Below, in pieces: positions 14,005 through 22,849 of a DNA stretch of 64,000 bases (within the stretch, counting starts at the first letter, position 1; each line of letters opens with the position of its first letter). The notes beneath the pieces were generated by a model. It was given only the letters and a program-made list of their open reading frames with translations, made no database searches and was not told the DNA's origin. Source of the DNA: an uncultured Eubacteriales bacterium (GTDB taxonomy: Bacteria > Bacillota > Clostridia > Oscillospirales > Oscillospiraceae); the NCBI GenBank assembly GCA_900544405.1, contig UQVA01000005.1, forward strand, positions 1 to 64,000. Direction: 5' to 3'. The position numbers and the translations under genes are program-made.

Positions 14005-14853
14005 TTGGAACAGAATAAGAAGATAAAAACAGCAATCATCGTCCTGGCGGTCCTGCTGGGTCTGAGCCTTTTGTCTCTAGGCGGTGTGCTGATACATAAC
14101 CGTCTGTCAGCAGATAGCCCCACAACCGTGACAGTGCCGGACAACCTGATTGCAGCGCCCAGGGAACCCGCCACGGAGGCCACCCGGAACGCTCAGAGCG
14201 TCACCTCGCCTGCCACCCCGGCAGCAAGCACCGGCACTGCCGCCACGGAGGCGGCCAGTGCCAGCACCACAGCCCCCACGGCTTCCTCCCGGCCTGCGGC
14301 ACCTACCGAGACCCGGAAGGCCACCGGCATTTCCCTTTACGCCCGGAATCCGGAGGAAAATATCGCCTTCCAGGCCGGGAACCTGTTCCCTGGGGACCAG
14401 GAAAGCAAATATTTCCGCATTCTGGTCTCCCATCACGACCAGGTGACGGTCCATTACAAGGCCGCCATCCGCCCCGGCTACGAAAAGCTGGCGGAGGTCC
14501 TGATGGTCCGGGTCGATCTTCTCACCACCGGTGAGACCTTATATGACGATCTCATGCGGGATATGCCGGGAAGCCTGACCCACAAGCTGACCGGCTCCGG
14601 CGACGACGAGCTGTACTGCCGGATCACCGCCTACCTGGACACCAGCGTCGGCAACGAATATCAGGGCAAGGACCTGGTCGCGGACTTCAAGTGGTGGGTA
14701 GAGGAAACCGGCAACCTGAATCCCACCCCCGCCACCGGCGATCCTCTGCCGGTCCGGCTGCTGACCCTGACCACCGTGGTCTCCGGTCTGCTGGCGGCGG
14801 GTCTGATGGTCCTGCTGGCCTGGAAACGGAAGGAGAATGGCAACAATGGCTGA
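14005..14853 (+). CDS. Anchored surface protein with degenerate sortase-type end
   Basis: TTG 14005 is taken as start because AGGAG (13991-13995) stands nine bases before it; the in-frame ATG 13966 has no ribosome site and lies within the leader repeat. The 282-residue product has an N-terminal membrane helix (about 8-28), a long Thr/Ala/Pro-rich stalk to about residue 105, and a beta-rich domain. It ends PTPATGDP, a hydrophobic stretch and W-K-R-K. That end resembles an LPxTG sorting signal with a weak motif (PATG). It is the first gene of the right locus, overlapping the next by eight bases. It is inferred to tether or organise the fibre proteins on the cell surface. Confidence 0.7.
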   Translation: MEQNKKIKTAIIVLAVLLGLSLLSLGGVLIHNRLSADSPTTVTVPDNLIAAPREPATEATRNAQSVTSPATPAASTGTAATEAASASTTAPTASSRPAAPTETRKATGISLYARNPEENIAFQAGNLFPGDQESKYFRILVSHHDQVTVHYKAAIRPGYEKLAEVLMVRVDLLTTGETLYDDLMRDMPGSLTHKLTGSGDDELYCRITAYLDTSVGNEYQGKDLVADFKWWVEETGNLNPTPATGDPLPVRLLTLTTVVSGLLAAGLMVLLAWKRKENGNNG

Positions 14854-15388
14854 GAAAAAAACGACCCGCCGCCTCACCGGCGGCATTCTGGTCATCGTGA
14901 TCCTGGCCATCTGCCTGAGCATCACCAGCTACGCTCTGGTCATGGCCTCGGTGTCCGTGGACAATAACTATTTCGGCACCGGCACCGTGAAGCTGAACCT
15001 GAACGACGGCAAACCCGTCATCCGGGAGGACGAATATCTCTTTGAGCCGGGCATGACCGTGGTGAAGGAGTTCTTCCTGCAGAACGACAGCTCCGATGCT
15101 GTCTTTTATCGCCTGTATCTGGACGAAGTATCCGGCGGATTGGCGGATGTTCTGGAAATTACCATTTCCGAGGGCGATAAAGTCCTCTATCAAGGCACGG
15201 CTTCTCAGCTGGACCGGGCCCACGCCCTGGCGGTGGACGACATTCTGGCTCTGGGCCAGCGCCGGGAATTCACCATTTCCTTCTATTTCCCAAGGGAAAA
15301 GGGCAACGAGGCCCAGAACCGGGAGCTAAGCTTCCTGCTCTGTGCGGACGGCACCCAGATTCGGAACAATCCGGACAAGCAATTCTAA
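14846..15388 (+). CDS. TasA/CalY-like secreted protein
   Basis: Two ATGs are in frame. 14846 is preferred (ten bases after AGGAG 14831-14835), since 14837 is too close to the site. The 180-residue protein has a signal helix (about 12-34) and then a beta-sandwich style domain. It carries the F-x-P-G-M-x-V-x-K-E-F-x-L-x-N segment and a G-Q-R-R-E-F-x-I-S-F-Y-F strand typical of TasA/camelysin relatives. Such proteins are matured by SipW peptidases and assemble into matrix fibres or stay membrane-linked. The peptidase gene follows after 16 bases. The function is by family resemblance; fibre formation is inference. Confidence 0.75.
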   Translation: MAEKKTTRRLTGGILVIVILAICLSITSYALVMASVSVDNNYFGTGTVKLNLNDGKPVIREDEYLFEPGMTVVKEFFLQNDSSDAVFYRLYLDEVSGGLADVLEITISEGDKVLYQGTASQLDRAHALAVDDILALGQRREFTISFYFPREKGNEAQNRELSFLLCADGTQIRNNPDKQF

Positions 15389-15404
15389 GTTAGGAGCCGA
15401 AAGC

Positions 15405-16115
15405 ATGAAATTCTGGAAAGCTTTTCGTACCATTCTGGTCTGGCTGGTAGTACTGCTGGCGGTATTTATGATGGTGTTCACCATTGTGTCCGTCACCACG
15501 TTCAACAGTAACCAGCGGACCCTGTTCGGCTACCGGGCACTGATCGTCATGTCGGACTCCATGTCCGCCACGGATTTTTCGGCAGGGGATCTGGTGCTGA
15601 CACGTTATGTTGACCCGGATACCCTCCAGCCCGGAGACATCATCGCATACAGCTCTCTGGACCCGGGCAGCTACGGCGAGACCATCACCCACAAAATCCG
15701 CAGCCGCACCACCAGTGCCAACGGCGAGCCGGGTTTCGTCACCTACGGCACCACCACCGATACGGATGATGCCATCATCGTCACCTACCCCTACGTTCTG
15801 GGCAAATACACCGGCCGCATCCCGAAAGCGGGCAGCTTTTTCCTGTTCTTAAAGACCACGCCGGGATACATTGTCTGCATCCTGCTGCCGTTTCTGCTCC
15901 TCATTTTGTTGGAGGGTATACGCTGTATTCGCCTGTTTAAAAAGTATAAATCCGAACAGCAGGCCGAGCTGCAAGCGGAGCGGGACAAGATCGAAGCCGA
16001 CCGTGCCGAAACCCAGCGTATGATGCAGGAGCTGCTGCAAATGAAGGCGCAAATGGCGCAGAATGAGCAAAAGTCGCCGGAGAAAGCAGACTCCGACACC
16101 ACACCCACGGTGTAA
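15405..16115 (+). CDS. sipW: SipW-type signal peptidase I, complete
   Basis: The 236-residue membrane protein has an N-terminal helix (about 8-31) and a catalytic serine in SDSM (family S26B, ER/SipW type). The D-L-V-L-T-R and G-D-I-I-A-Y strands follow, then the T-H-K-I motif supplying the catalytic histidine used in place of lysine, and a second helix at about 146-172. A charged coiled-coil tail of 60 residues is longer than in most relatives. TTAGGAG precedes ATG 15405; an upstream in-frame ATG lies inside the previous gene. It should cleave the signal sequences of the neighbouring TasA-like proteins, and perhaps that of the left-locus protein whose own peptidase is broken. Confidence 0.85.
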   Translation: MKFWKAFRTILVWLVVLLAVFMMVFTIVSVTTFNSNQRTLFGYRALIVMSDSMSATDFSAGDLVLTRYVDPDTLQPGDIIAYSSLDPGSYGETITHKIRSRTTSANGEPGFVTYGTTTDTDDAIIVTYPYVLGKYTGRIPKAGSFFLFLKTTPGYIVCILLPFLLLILLEGIRCIRLFKKYKSEQQAELQAERDKIEADRAETQRMMQELLQMKAQMAQNEQKSPEKADSDTTPTV

Positions 16116-16177
16116 ACACGGAAAAACCGTGATCACATATTGTCATTGAAAAAATATAATAAGGGAGGTAAAACACA

Positions 16178-17638
16178 ATGACAAACAGCAAATCCACCAA
16201 GCGGGCATTGATTACCAGCGCACTGGCTATCTTTATGTGCGTTGCCATGCTCATCGGAACCACCTTCGCGTGGTTCACCGACACCGCATCCACCGGTGTC
16301 AACAAGATCCAAGCGGGTAATCTGGACATTGAATTGCAAATGAAGGACAACAACGACAACTGGGTCAACGCCGAAGGCAAGACACTCCCGTTCCTCGTAG
16401 AGGGCAAAATTCCTGCCGAAGGCACTCAGATCCTTTGGGAACCGGGCTGTACATACTATGTACCCGAAGTCCGTGTGCTCAACAAAGGCAAACTGGCAGT
16501 AAAGTTTGAGTATGTCAACAAACTGTTGGGTGTTACCGGCAAGCTTGCTGAAGTTCTTGAGCCTGTGTTTAAGGCACCGACTGATACGGACGGCACGGAT
16601 ATCAATATTGAATCCGCGGTTCTCAAGCCCGGTGAAGCTTCTCCTGCCTGGTCCTTCGGCTATCATATGTTAGAAACCGCCGGCAACGAATATCAGAATG
16701 CAACCGCAACCGGTATGTGCCTGACTGTTGTCGCTACACAGGCTACATATGAGAAAGACAGCAGTGACGATCAGTACGACAAAGATGCCAAATATCCTAT
16801 TTTAGTCACAACTGGAGACGAGCTGCAGGACATTGTGAGCAATGCAACAGCTCCTGTCAATATTGTGCTGGCGAACAGCATTACGACCAACAACTTCGTC
16901 ATCCCTGCGGATAAGGATGTAACCCTGGATTTGAATGGTTTTACGCTGACCGGCGGCGACTCCCATGCGATTTTGAACCGTGGTGTGCTGTGCATAAAGG
17001 ACAGCAGTGGCGATGGAAATATCGTTGCGTCAAAAGCCAATACATCTGCGCTTCGTAACGGTGACGGTGCTGTTTGCGTGATAGATGGCGGTACCTTCAC
17101 CCGCGCAGATGGGGAGGACAACAAGTGGCACACTGTGGAAAACTTTGGTACCATGACCTTCAACGGCGGTAAAGTGATTGCTGAAGACGGTCAATCATTT
17201 GCCATTGTCAACGGTTGGAATTATATAAATCCCGGCGAACAAAAAGCTACCATGACGATCAACAACATCGAAATGAAGGCCGGTCCAAACGGTTTTAAAA
17301 ACTGCGCTGGTGGCATTCTGACAATGAACGGTGGCACGTTACATTGTACCGGTTACTGGGGATTGTCCAATGACTCAACCGGTGTTGCAACGATTAACGG
17401 CGGCGAAATCATTTCTGACAACTACATTGCCATTTCCCACGGCGGTGCAAAGATGGAGATCAACGGTGGTACATTTGCCGGCCCTCAGGGAAGCCTTTAT
17501 GTGCAGAATTATGCGCAGGATACAGTCGTAAAAGGCGGTAGCTATCAGAATGAGACAGTGGAGTTTATGCAGAATTATTGTCCTGAAGGCTATACAGCTA
17601 CGCTTAAAGACGGTATGGTTGTCGTAAGCAAGAATTGA
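16178..17638 (+). CDS. SipW-dependent protein with TasA-type start and beta-helix body
   Basis: The 486-residue protein begins with a signal ending GTTFAWFTDTAST, the SipW substrate signature, and a TasA/camelysin-like segment (G-N-L-D-I-E-L, W-E-P-G) to about residue 190. Residues 215-470 then form repeats reading M-x-I-N-G-G-x-I or L-x-M-N-G-G-T-L, the ladder of a right-handed parallel beta-helix. The fusion gives a fibre-type leader on an adhesin-like or pectate-lyase-fold body; no catalytic motif is visible. GGGAGGT precedes ATG 16178. The coding sequence is visibly more AT-rich than its neighbours, which suggests a separate origin. It is probably the major variable surface product of the locus. 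Confidence 0.75.
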   Translation: MTNSKSTKRALITSALAIFMCVAMLIGTTFAWFTDTASTGVNKIQAGNLDIELQMKDNNDNWVNAEGKTLPFLVEGKIPAEGTQILWEPGCTYYVPEVRVLNKGKLAVKFEYVNKLLGVTGKLAEVLEPVFKAPTDTDGTDINIESAVLKPGEASPAWSFGYHMLETAGNEYQNATATGMCLTVVATQATYEKDSSDDQYDKDAKYPILVTTGDELQDIVSNATAPVNIVLANSITTNNFVIPADKDVTLDLNGFTLTGGDSHAILNRGVLCIKDSSGDGNIVASKANTSALRNGDGAVCVIDGGTFTRADGEDNKWHTVENFGTMTFNGGKVIAEDGQSFAIVNGWNYINPGEQKATMTINNIEMKAGPNGFKNCAGGILTMNGGTLHCTGYWGLSNDSTGVATINGGEIISDNYIAISHGGAKMEINGGTFAGPQGSLYVQNYAQDTVVKGGSYQNETVEFMQNYCPEGYTATLKDGMVVVSKN

Positions 17639-17669
17639 TTATTGTATAAGTCCAACCCTCTTTCCAAGT

Positions 17670-17732
17670 CCTCTCACTCCTCGGAGTGAGAGGCAATCAA
17701 AGGGCATAAGCACACTTGTGCCTTTTGATTGC
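17670..17732 (+). other. Two adjacent intergenic hairpins
   Basis: A ten-base stem with a CTCG loop (17670-17693) is followed directly by a 14-base stem (17694-17707 with 17719-17732, one mismatch). No T run follows either, so they look like transcript-processing or stability elements that set the level of the 17764 gene. Confidence 0.55.
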
Positions 17733-17763
17733 CCGAAAGAGCATCAGAAAGGAGTTTTCCATT

Positions 17764-18480
17764 ATGCGAGAATCCAAACATTCCCCCGGTTTACCCCGGC
17801 TTCTTGGCCCCTCTTTGATCGGAGTTCTTCTATGCGTCACCTGCCTGGTCAGCTCCACCCTGGCCTGGTTCCATGCCTCCCGGACCACCAGCGTTGCTTC
17901 CATCAAAACCGGCTCCTTCCGCATTACCGCCACGGTTATGGAGGGAGAAAAAGCCGTTGACGGGGACGGGACCGCTTATAATCTGACCGCTGGGAAAACC
18001 TATACCGTCATGCTTTCCCGTGCAGAGGACAGTACATCCCAGAGCGGCTATGTGTTCTTCACCTATGGCGGCCAGACCTGTACCACCGCCCCCTTTACGG
18101 ACAACTTCACCTTCACCCTTGTCCCCAGCGATGACGTGATCCTGACATTCGGCGCCAGCTTTGGCATTCCCAAGGCGGAAACCCCGACCATCGCCAGCGG
18201 AGAGACCATTGGGACCACGGCCGAAGATAAGGCCCCCACGGATACGGCGACTCTGCCCCCGGATACCACCGCCCCCAGCCAAGACAGCGCTGAGGACGGC
18301 ACACAGCCCCCTGACAGTGGGGAACCGGATGCCGATACCGGTCCATCCGATGCTGCCACCGCCCCGGAGGAGTCAACGGATGCCCCCACGGAACCAACGG
18401 AAGCCCCCACCGAGATCCCGTCCGAATCCACTGTGGCACCCAGCGAAGCCACTGCCCCCGAAAGCGCAAGCAAACAATAA
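17764..18480 (+). CDS. SipW-dependent protein with acidic Pro/Thr tail
   Basis: AAAGGAG (17748-17754) supports ATG 17764. The 238-residue protein has a signal helix (about 13-34) ending SSTLAWFHASRTTS, again the SipW-type site. A short beta domain of about 100 residues follows. The last 90 residues are almost only P, T, S, D, E and A, a disordered stalk or cell-wall-spanning tail. There is no membrane helix or sorting motif at the end. A terminator follows, closing the right surface locus. Confidence 0.7.
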   Translation: MRESKHSPGLPRLLGPSLIGVLLCVTCLVSSTLAWFHASRTTSVASIKTGSFRITATVMEGEKAVDGDGTAYNLTAGKTYTVMLSRAEDSTSQSGYVFFTYGGQTCTTAPFTDNFTFTLVPSDDVILTFGASFGIPKAETPTIASGETIGTTAEDKAPTDTATLPPDTTAPSQDSAEDGTQPPDSGEPDADTGPSDAATAPEESTDAPTEPTEAPTEIPSESTVAPSEATAPESASKQ

Positions 18481-18485
18481 AATCA

Positions 18486-18533
18486 ACGCCAGGAGTTTCC
18501 GCTTCTCTGCGGATACTCCCGGCGCTCTTTTTT
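18486..18533 (+). terminator. Terminator of the right surface locus
   Basis: A long stem (CGCC-GGAGT-TCCGC paired with its complement, about 18487-18525) with a short loop and TTTTTT at 18528-18533. The 200 bases between it and the next terminator hold nothing I can identify. Confidence 0.85.
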
Positions 18534-18712
18534 ATCCTTATAAAAAACTGGGCCCACTGCCCCGCCCCGCAGGACGGCTCAACGAACCCAGCTTTCCCTT
18601 TCACATTTATATCATAATCAATGTTCCACCGGTTGTCAACCGCTCCACAAACAAAATTTCCTATTTTACCTTCCATTTGCACAAGAACATCGATCCGAAG
18701 TCTCGTTTCCTG

Positions 18713-18744
18713 AAAAAAACCACCTGCGAATTGTTCGCAGGTGG
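18713..18744 (-). terminator. Terminator of the cell-shape operon
   Basis: An eleven-base perfect stem (18720-18730 with 18734-18744) with a three-base loop, followed on the minus strand by seven T (18713-18719). Confidence 0.9.
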
Positions 18745-18766
18745 TCCAAATTACACAAACAGTTCT

Positions 18767-20851
18767 TTAATTCGGAGAATTTTCATAAGTGGTGCTGTTC
18801 TCGATGGCCGCCACGCTGTCGGCGAAGTAGGCCGTCAGGATCTTTGCCGCCACGGAGCAGCTGTCGCCGCCGTAGCCGCCCTGCTCGAAGTAGGTGGACA
18901 CGGCGATTTCCGGCTTCTCGTAGGGCGCGAAGCAGATGAAAGCAGCGTTGTCGGAGGTCCCCGTGCCGCCGCCATGCTCGGCGGTGCCGGTCTTACCGGC
19001 CACCGTCACCTGGAAATCGTTGAACACGTCCCAGCCGGAGCCTTCCGGGGTATTGCAGACCCGATACATACCCTCCATATAGGCGGCGTAGGCATCGTCG
19101 GAAATTTTCAGGGTACTCAAGATCTGGGGGCTGTTTTCCAGCACCAGTTCGCTGTAATCCGAGGCCACCACCCGTTTCAGGAACGTGGCCTTGTACCGGG
19201 TGCCCCGGTTGGCCAGGGTCGTGGCATAGACGCACAGCTGCATGGGCGTGAAGGCGTGGTCCGACTGACCGATGGCGGCCATGATCTGGTCGGCCTTGTA
19301 CCAGCCCACCCCGTCGCCGTAGAGCAGCTTCTTGGTGGCCGGTCCCGCCCGGTGGCCGATGGCTTCCGGCAGTTCCACGCCGGTGGCTTCGCCCAGGCCC
19401 ATGCCCTTGGCGGTCTTGTCCATGGCCGCCAGGTCGTCGGTCATCCGGTCGCCCAACTCATAGAAGAAGTAGTTGCAGGAATACTGCAGGGCCTGGATGG
19501 CGTTGATGGTGCCGTGGTTGCCGCCGGAAAAAGTATAGATCAGGCAGGCAGGCTCGAAATCCTCGTCGGCGTATTTGGTGTAGATACCCTTCGTTTCAAT
19601 GGTCGTGCCGGAGGTAATGAGGCCGGAATCGATGGCGGCAATGACCGAAGTGGGCTTGAAGGTGGAGCCGGGGGGATAGGTGGCGTCCAGGGCCCGGTTA
19701 TAGAGGGCATTGTCAGGGATTTCCAGAATTTCGTCCCACTTCTCGAACAGGTTCGCCAGGTCATAGGTGGGATAGCTGGCGCAGGCCAGTACCTCACCGG
19801 TGTTGGTGTCAATGGCCACAGCGGCAGCGCCCTTCACGTCCTGACCGGTGGTTCCCTCGTCCTTGGCTTTCAGGACGGCGATCCGTTCGGCCAGAGCATC
19901 CTCGGCAGCCATTTGCAGCCGCAGGTCAATGGTCAGCTCCACGTTGTCACCGGCCTTCGGCTCCACGGTGTAATAGGATTTGATGATGGTGCCGTCCACC
20001 GTCACCACGTCGATGCGCTGTCCGTCGGTGCCGTGGAGGTATTCTTCCAGAGCCTCCTCCAGACCGGCCTGACCCACATCCGCATCCATGGAGTAGCCCT
20101 TGTCCTGATACGTTTCCCACTGTTCCGGGGTCATTTTGCCGGTGTAGCCAAGAATATGGGCAGCGTACTCGGTATAATACTCCCGCTCCACGCTGGCTTC
20201 CACCTGCATTCCGGGGACGTTCAGTTCCAGCATGGCAAACCGCACGTCGTCGCTGGCATCCTCCAGAAAAACATAGTTGGGCAATTCTTCGGCCAGGCCC
20301 CGGAGCCGCAGTTCGTAGCGGATGCCGATCACGGCCCGGGCTTCGTCGTCGGACCAGTCGTCGGGAAGCCGGTAATATTTCCGCAGCCGCTCCAGCAGCC
20401 GGGGGGCGGAAATGTCGGAGTCGATCTCCATGTCGCCCATGTACTTCTGGAAATATCCCCGCCAGGTGGAGGAATAGGAATCGATGGTGTAGGTATAAGG
20501 GGCCTCGGCGGTCATGGGGAAATGGTCGTTCCAGGTCACGCCCATGCTTTTCGCCAGGGTCACAAGCTGATAAATATAGTTGTTCCGGTTATCGGAGTTA
20601 TTCAGTACAAAATGGTTGATGACCAGGTCGTAGCTGGCCCGGCTGCCCACCAGAACGTTGCCGTTCCGATCCGTCAGGTCCCCACGGGCGGCCTTCACTC
20701 GGGTCAGGGTGGTAAAGGTGGTCATGTTGTCCGAGGGCTGGCCGCCGGTCTCCACCACCTGCAGCTGATAGAGCTTCGTGGCATAGAAGCCCATGACCAG
20801 CAGCAGCAACAGCAGCACAATGCCAATACGGAATCGGGTTATTCTCTCCAT
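18767..20851 (-). CDS. mrdA: Class B penicillin-binding protein 2 (elongation transpeptidase)
   Basis: The 694-residue protein has one N-terminal membrane helix (about 9-27), a PBP dimer domain with the RGDLTDRNG motif, and a transpeptidase domain. The domain has S-x-x-K (STFK, near residue 398), S-x-N (SCN, near 457) and KTG (near 620). It cross-links peptidoglycan during lateral wall growth with MreC, MreD and RodA. GGAGGAG precedes ATG 20851, which overlaps the mreD end by 13 bases. The distal position after mreC-mreD is the classical arrangement. RodA is not in the window. Confidence 0.93.
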   Translation of the reverse strand: MERITRFRIGIVLLLLLLVMGFYATKLYQLQVVETGGQPSDNMTTFTTLTRVKAARGDLTDRNGNVLVGSRASYDLVINHFVLNNSDNRNNYIYQLVTLAKSMGVTWNDHFPMTAEAPYTYTIDSYSSTWRGYFQKYMGDMEIDSDISAPRLLERLRKYYRLPDDWSDDEARAVIGIRYELRLRGLAEELPNYVFLEDASDDVRFAMLELNVPGMQVEASVEREYYTEYAAHILGYTGKMTPEQWETYQDKGYSMDADVGQAGLEEALEEYLHGTDGQRIDVVTVDGTIIKSYYTVEPKAGDNVELTIDLRLQMAAEDALAERIAVLKAKDEGTTGQDVKGAAAVAIDTNTGEVLACASYPTYDLANLFEKWDEILEIPDNALYNRALDATYPPGSTFKPTSVIAAIDSGLITSGTTIETKGIYTKYADEDFEPACLIYTFSGGNHGTINAIQALQYSCNYFFYELGDRMTDDLAAMDKTAKGMGLGEATGVELPEAIGHRAGPATKKLLYGDGVGWYKADQIMAAIGQSDHAFTPMQLCVYATTLANRGTRYKATFLKRVVASDYSELVLENSPQILSTLKISDDAYAAYMEGMYRVCNTPEGSGWDVFNDFQVTVAGKTGTAEHGGGTGTSDNAAFICFAPYEKPEIAVSTYFEQGGYGGDSCSVAAKILTAYFADSVAAIENSTTYENSPN

Positions 20852-21426
20852 GTTTCTCCTCCGATCCGGTCGATGGCCCGGCAAACAGGATAGAGCACGG
20901 GGATCGCCAAAAGACTCATGAGCCAGGTCAGTATAGCCACCGGGAAGCGGCTCAGATAGGTCCTGCCCAGAACAAGGCTCACGAAAAATACCAGAATTTC
21001 ATACAAAATAAGGGCCGAAGCTGCGGAAAACACCGTGGCTCCGATGCTTTTCCGCAGATAGCTCTGCCGGAAGGCGGACAGGGCAAATTCCAGCAGCGGC
21101 AGCGCCGCCACGGCATAAGCCCCCGGCGCAGAACCGGCGTGATAATAGAAAAGGGCGGCGCAGAGAGCAAAGGTGGCCCCGGCCTCGGTGGACTGCATCA
21201 TGCCGATGAGCAGAATGATCATGGGCACCAGGTCCGGGGAAGCCCCGAACACCCAGATACCGCTCAAAAACGTGTCCTGAATGACCAGGCACAGCAAGGT
21301 CAGGATGCCGTACAGCGTCCACTTCAGCAGCGTCTCCCGCTGCTGCTTGGTGATATAGAGCTTATCCAGCAGGGACCCCTGGGGTTTATCCGGGCGAAAA
21401 TCCCGGTCACGGCGTTTTTTTGCCAT
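20839..21426 (-). CDS. mreD: Rod-shape protein MreD
   Basis: The 195-residue protein has a basic cytoplasmic N-terminus and five or so hydrophobic helices from about residue 33 onward, with the small-residue-rich pattern of MreD. MreD is a membrane scaffold linking MreB filaments to the wall synthesis machine. ATG 21426 follows the mreC stop by five bases; the ribosome site is weak (AAGG), so translational coupling is likely. An in-frame ATG at 21471 lies within mreC and is rejected. Confidence 0.85.
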   Translation of the reverse strand: MAKKRRDRDFRPDKPQGSLLDKLYITKQQRETLLKWTLYGILTLLCLVIQDTFLSGIWVFGASPDLVPMIILLIGMMQSTEAGATFALCAALFYYHAGSAPGAYAVAALPLLEFALSAFRQSYLRKSIGATVFSAASALILYEILVFFVSLVLGRTYLSRFPVAILTWLMSLLAIPVLYPVCRAIDRIGGETWRE

Positions 21427-21430
21427 GGCC

Positions 21431-22261
21431 TTACCCCGCATCGTACTCGGTGATGACGAACACCTGCTCAATACTGGAAACGTTCACCGCAGGCTCCAGC
21501 ACCGCATACTTGGCAACGCCGGTGTCGTCGTAACCGGCGTCGATGATGCGCCCCAGCACCAGATCCCGGGGGTACACGGTGGAGCCGGAGGTGACCACCT
21601 GGTCCTGATTGCGGATAACAGCGGAGGTGGGCAGATAGTCCATCCGCAGATAACCGTCCAGACCGACGGTGTAGCCGCCACGGACCATGCCGTTATAGCC
21701 GGTGGAGGCGATGGTTGCACTGACCTCCAAAGAGGAGTCCAGAACGGTCGTCACAACGGCATAGTTGCTGCCCACGCTGGTGATCAGGCCAACCACTTCG
21801 CCGTTTTCCGTAACCACACACATTCCCTCGGCCAGGCCGGAGGCGCTGCCCCGGTTGATGGTGAAGGTAGAGGCCCAGTCACGGGAGTCCCGGTCGATGA
21901 TATAGGCGTCCACCAGCTTATAATCCTCGTGGTCCTGCTGCAATTCCAGGGCCGCCCGAAGCCGGGCGTTCTCGCGGGTCATGGCATCCAGCTTTCGGGC
22001 GTCGTTGGAAATTTGGGCCAGCTGCTCCTTCAGGTCGGCGTTCTCCGCCGCCAGGGCTTCATAGCGGAACAGGTAGCTGTACAACTGGGCCGCACCGTTT
22101 TTCAGGTGGCTGGCCGCCGTGGAAATGGGGGTCAGCAGGCCCTTCACCGCCCCGTCCAGGGGCGTGGAGCCGGTCAGGTTTCCGATGACCGTCAGCGCCG
22201 CCGCCAGCACCACGGCGATGACCAGCACCGTACGGACTTTGGAAGAAAAGAATCGCTTCAT
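21431..22261 (-). CDS. mreC: Rod-shape protein MreC
   Basis: The 276-residue protein has a short cytoplasmic start, one membrane helix (about 9-28), a coiled coil (about 65-105) and the double beta-barrel domain with V-I-x-R-D-S-R-D-W and T-I-N-R-G motifs. It acts outside the membrane as a dimer binding class B PBPs. The start overlaps the maf stop by four bases (ATGA), and GGAGGG lies upstream. Confidence 0.92.
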   Translation of the reverse strand: MKRFFSSKVRTVLVIAVVLAAALTVIGNLTGSTPLDGAVKGLLTPISTAASHLKNGAAQLYSYLFRYEALAAENADLKEQLAQISNDARKLDAMTRENARLRAALELQQDHEDYKLVDAYIIDRDSRDWASTFTINRGSASGLAEGMCVVTENGEVVGLITSVGSNYAVVTTVLDSSLEVSATIASTGYNGMVRGGYTVGLDGYLRMDYLPTSAVIRNQDQVVTSGSTVYPRDLVLGRIIDAGYDDTGVAKYAVLEPAVNVSSIEQVFVITEYDAG

Positions 22262-22833
22262 AGCCGTCCCTCCAGCACTTCCGGCGCCGTGTCGGCAAGC
22301 ACCTGCCAGAGCCGGCACACCGGCAGGCCCATGACATTATAGTAATCGCCGTCAAGGCGCTCCACGAAAAGGGCTGCGCCCCCCTGGATTCCGTAGGCCC
22401 CGGCCTTGTCCATGGGTTCGCCGGTGGCCACATAGTCCAGGATTTCCCGCTGAGACAGCTTGCGGAAATGGAGGTGGGTGATCTCCGTGACGGTCCGGCA
22501 AGTGTCCCCTTTCCGGACCGTGAGGCCGGTCATTACCTGATGGTCCCGGCCGGAGAGCATGGTCAGCATCTCCACGGCCTGAGCTTCACTTTTCGGCTTG
22601 CCCAAGGTCTTTCCATTGCAGACCACGATGGTATCCGCCGCAATGACCACGTCCTCCGCCTTTGCCGGGGTGGCCATGGCCTTGGCCCGGCTCACCCGGG
22701 CTACCTCCTGCTCCGCAGGAAGATTTGGGTCCATGGTCTCGTCAATGTCCGCCGCCCGGACGGTAAACGGGATGCGAAACAGTCCCAGAAGCTCCCGCCG
22801 ACGGGGCGACTGAGATGCCAAGATCACATTCAT
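22258..22833 (-). CDS. maf: Maf-family nucleotide pyrophosphatase
   Basis: The 191-residue protein starts with ILASQSPRRRELL, the Maf nucleotide-binding signature, and has AADTIVVCNGKTLGKP and Y-G-I-Q-G-G-A-A motifs. Maf proteins hydrolyse dTTP, UTP and modified nucleotides to monophosphates and are linked to septation control. GGAGGA precedes ATG 22833. The gene lies between a U32 gene and mreC with tight spacing. Mid-operon placement next to mre genes is common in Firmicutes. Confidence 0.93.
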   Translation of the reverse strand: MNVILASQSPRRRELLGLFRIPFTVRAADIDETMDPNLPAEQEVARVSRAKAMATPAKAEDVVIAADTIVVCNGKTLGKPKSEAQAVEMLTMLSGRDHQVMTGLTVRKGDTCRTVTEITHLHFRKLSQREILDYVATGEPMDKAGAYGIQGGAALFVERLDGDYYNVMGLPVCRLWQVLADTAPEVLEGRL

Positions 22834-22849
22834 AATGGTTCCTCCTTCG

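Noticed and set aside
18161..20893. A 910-codon plus-strand frame opposite the penicillin-binding protein gene
   Set aside because: The minus strand carries all transpeptidase motifs. The plus frame has no recognisable domain and crosses two terminators.
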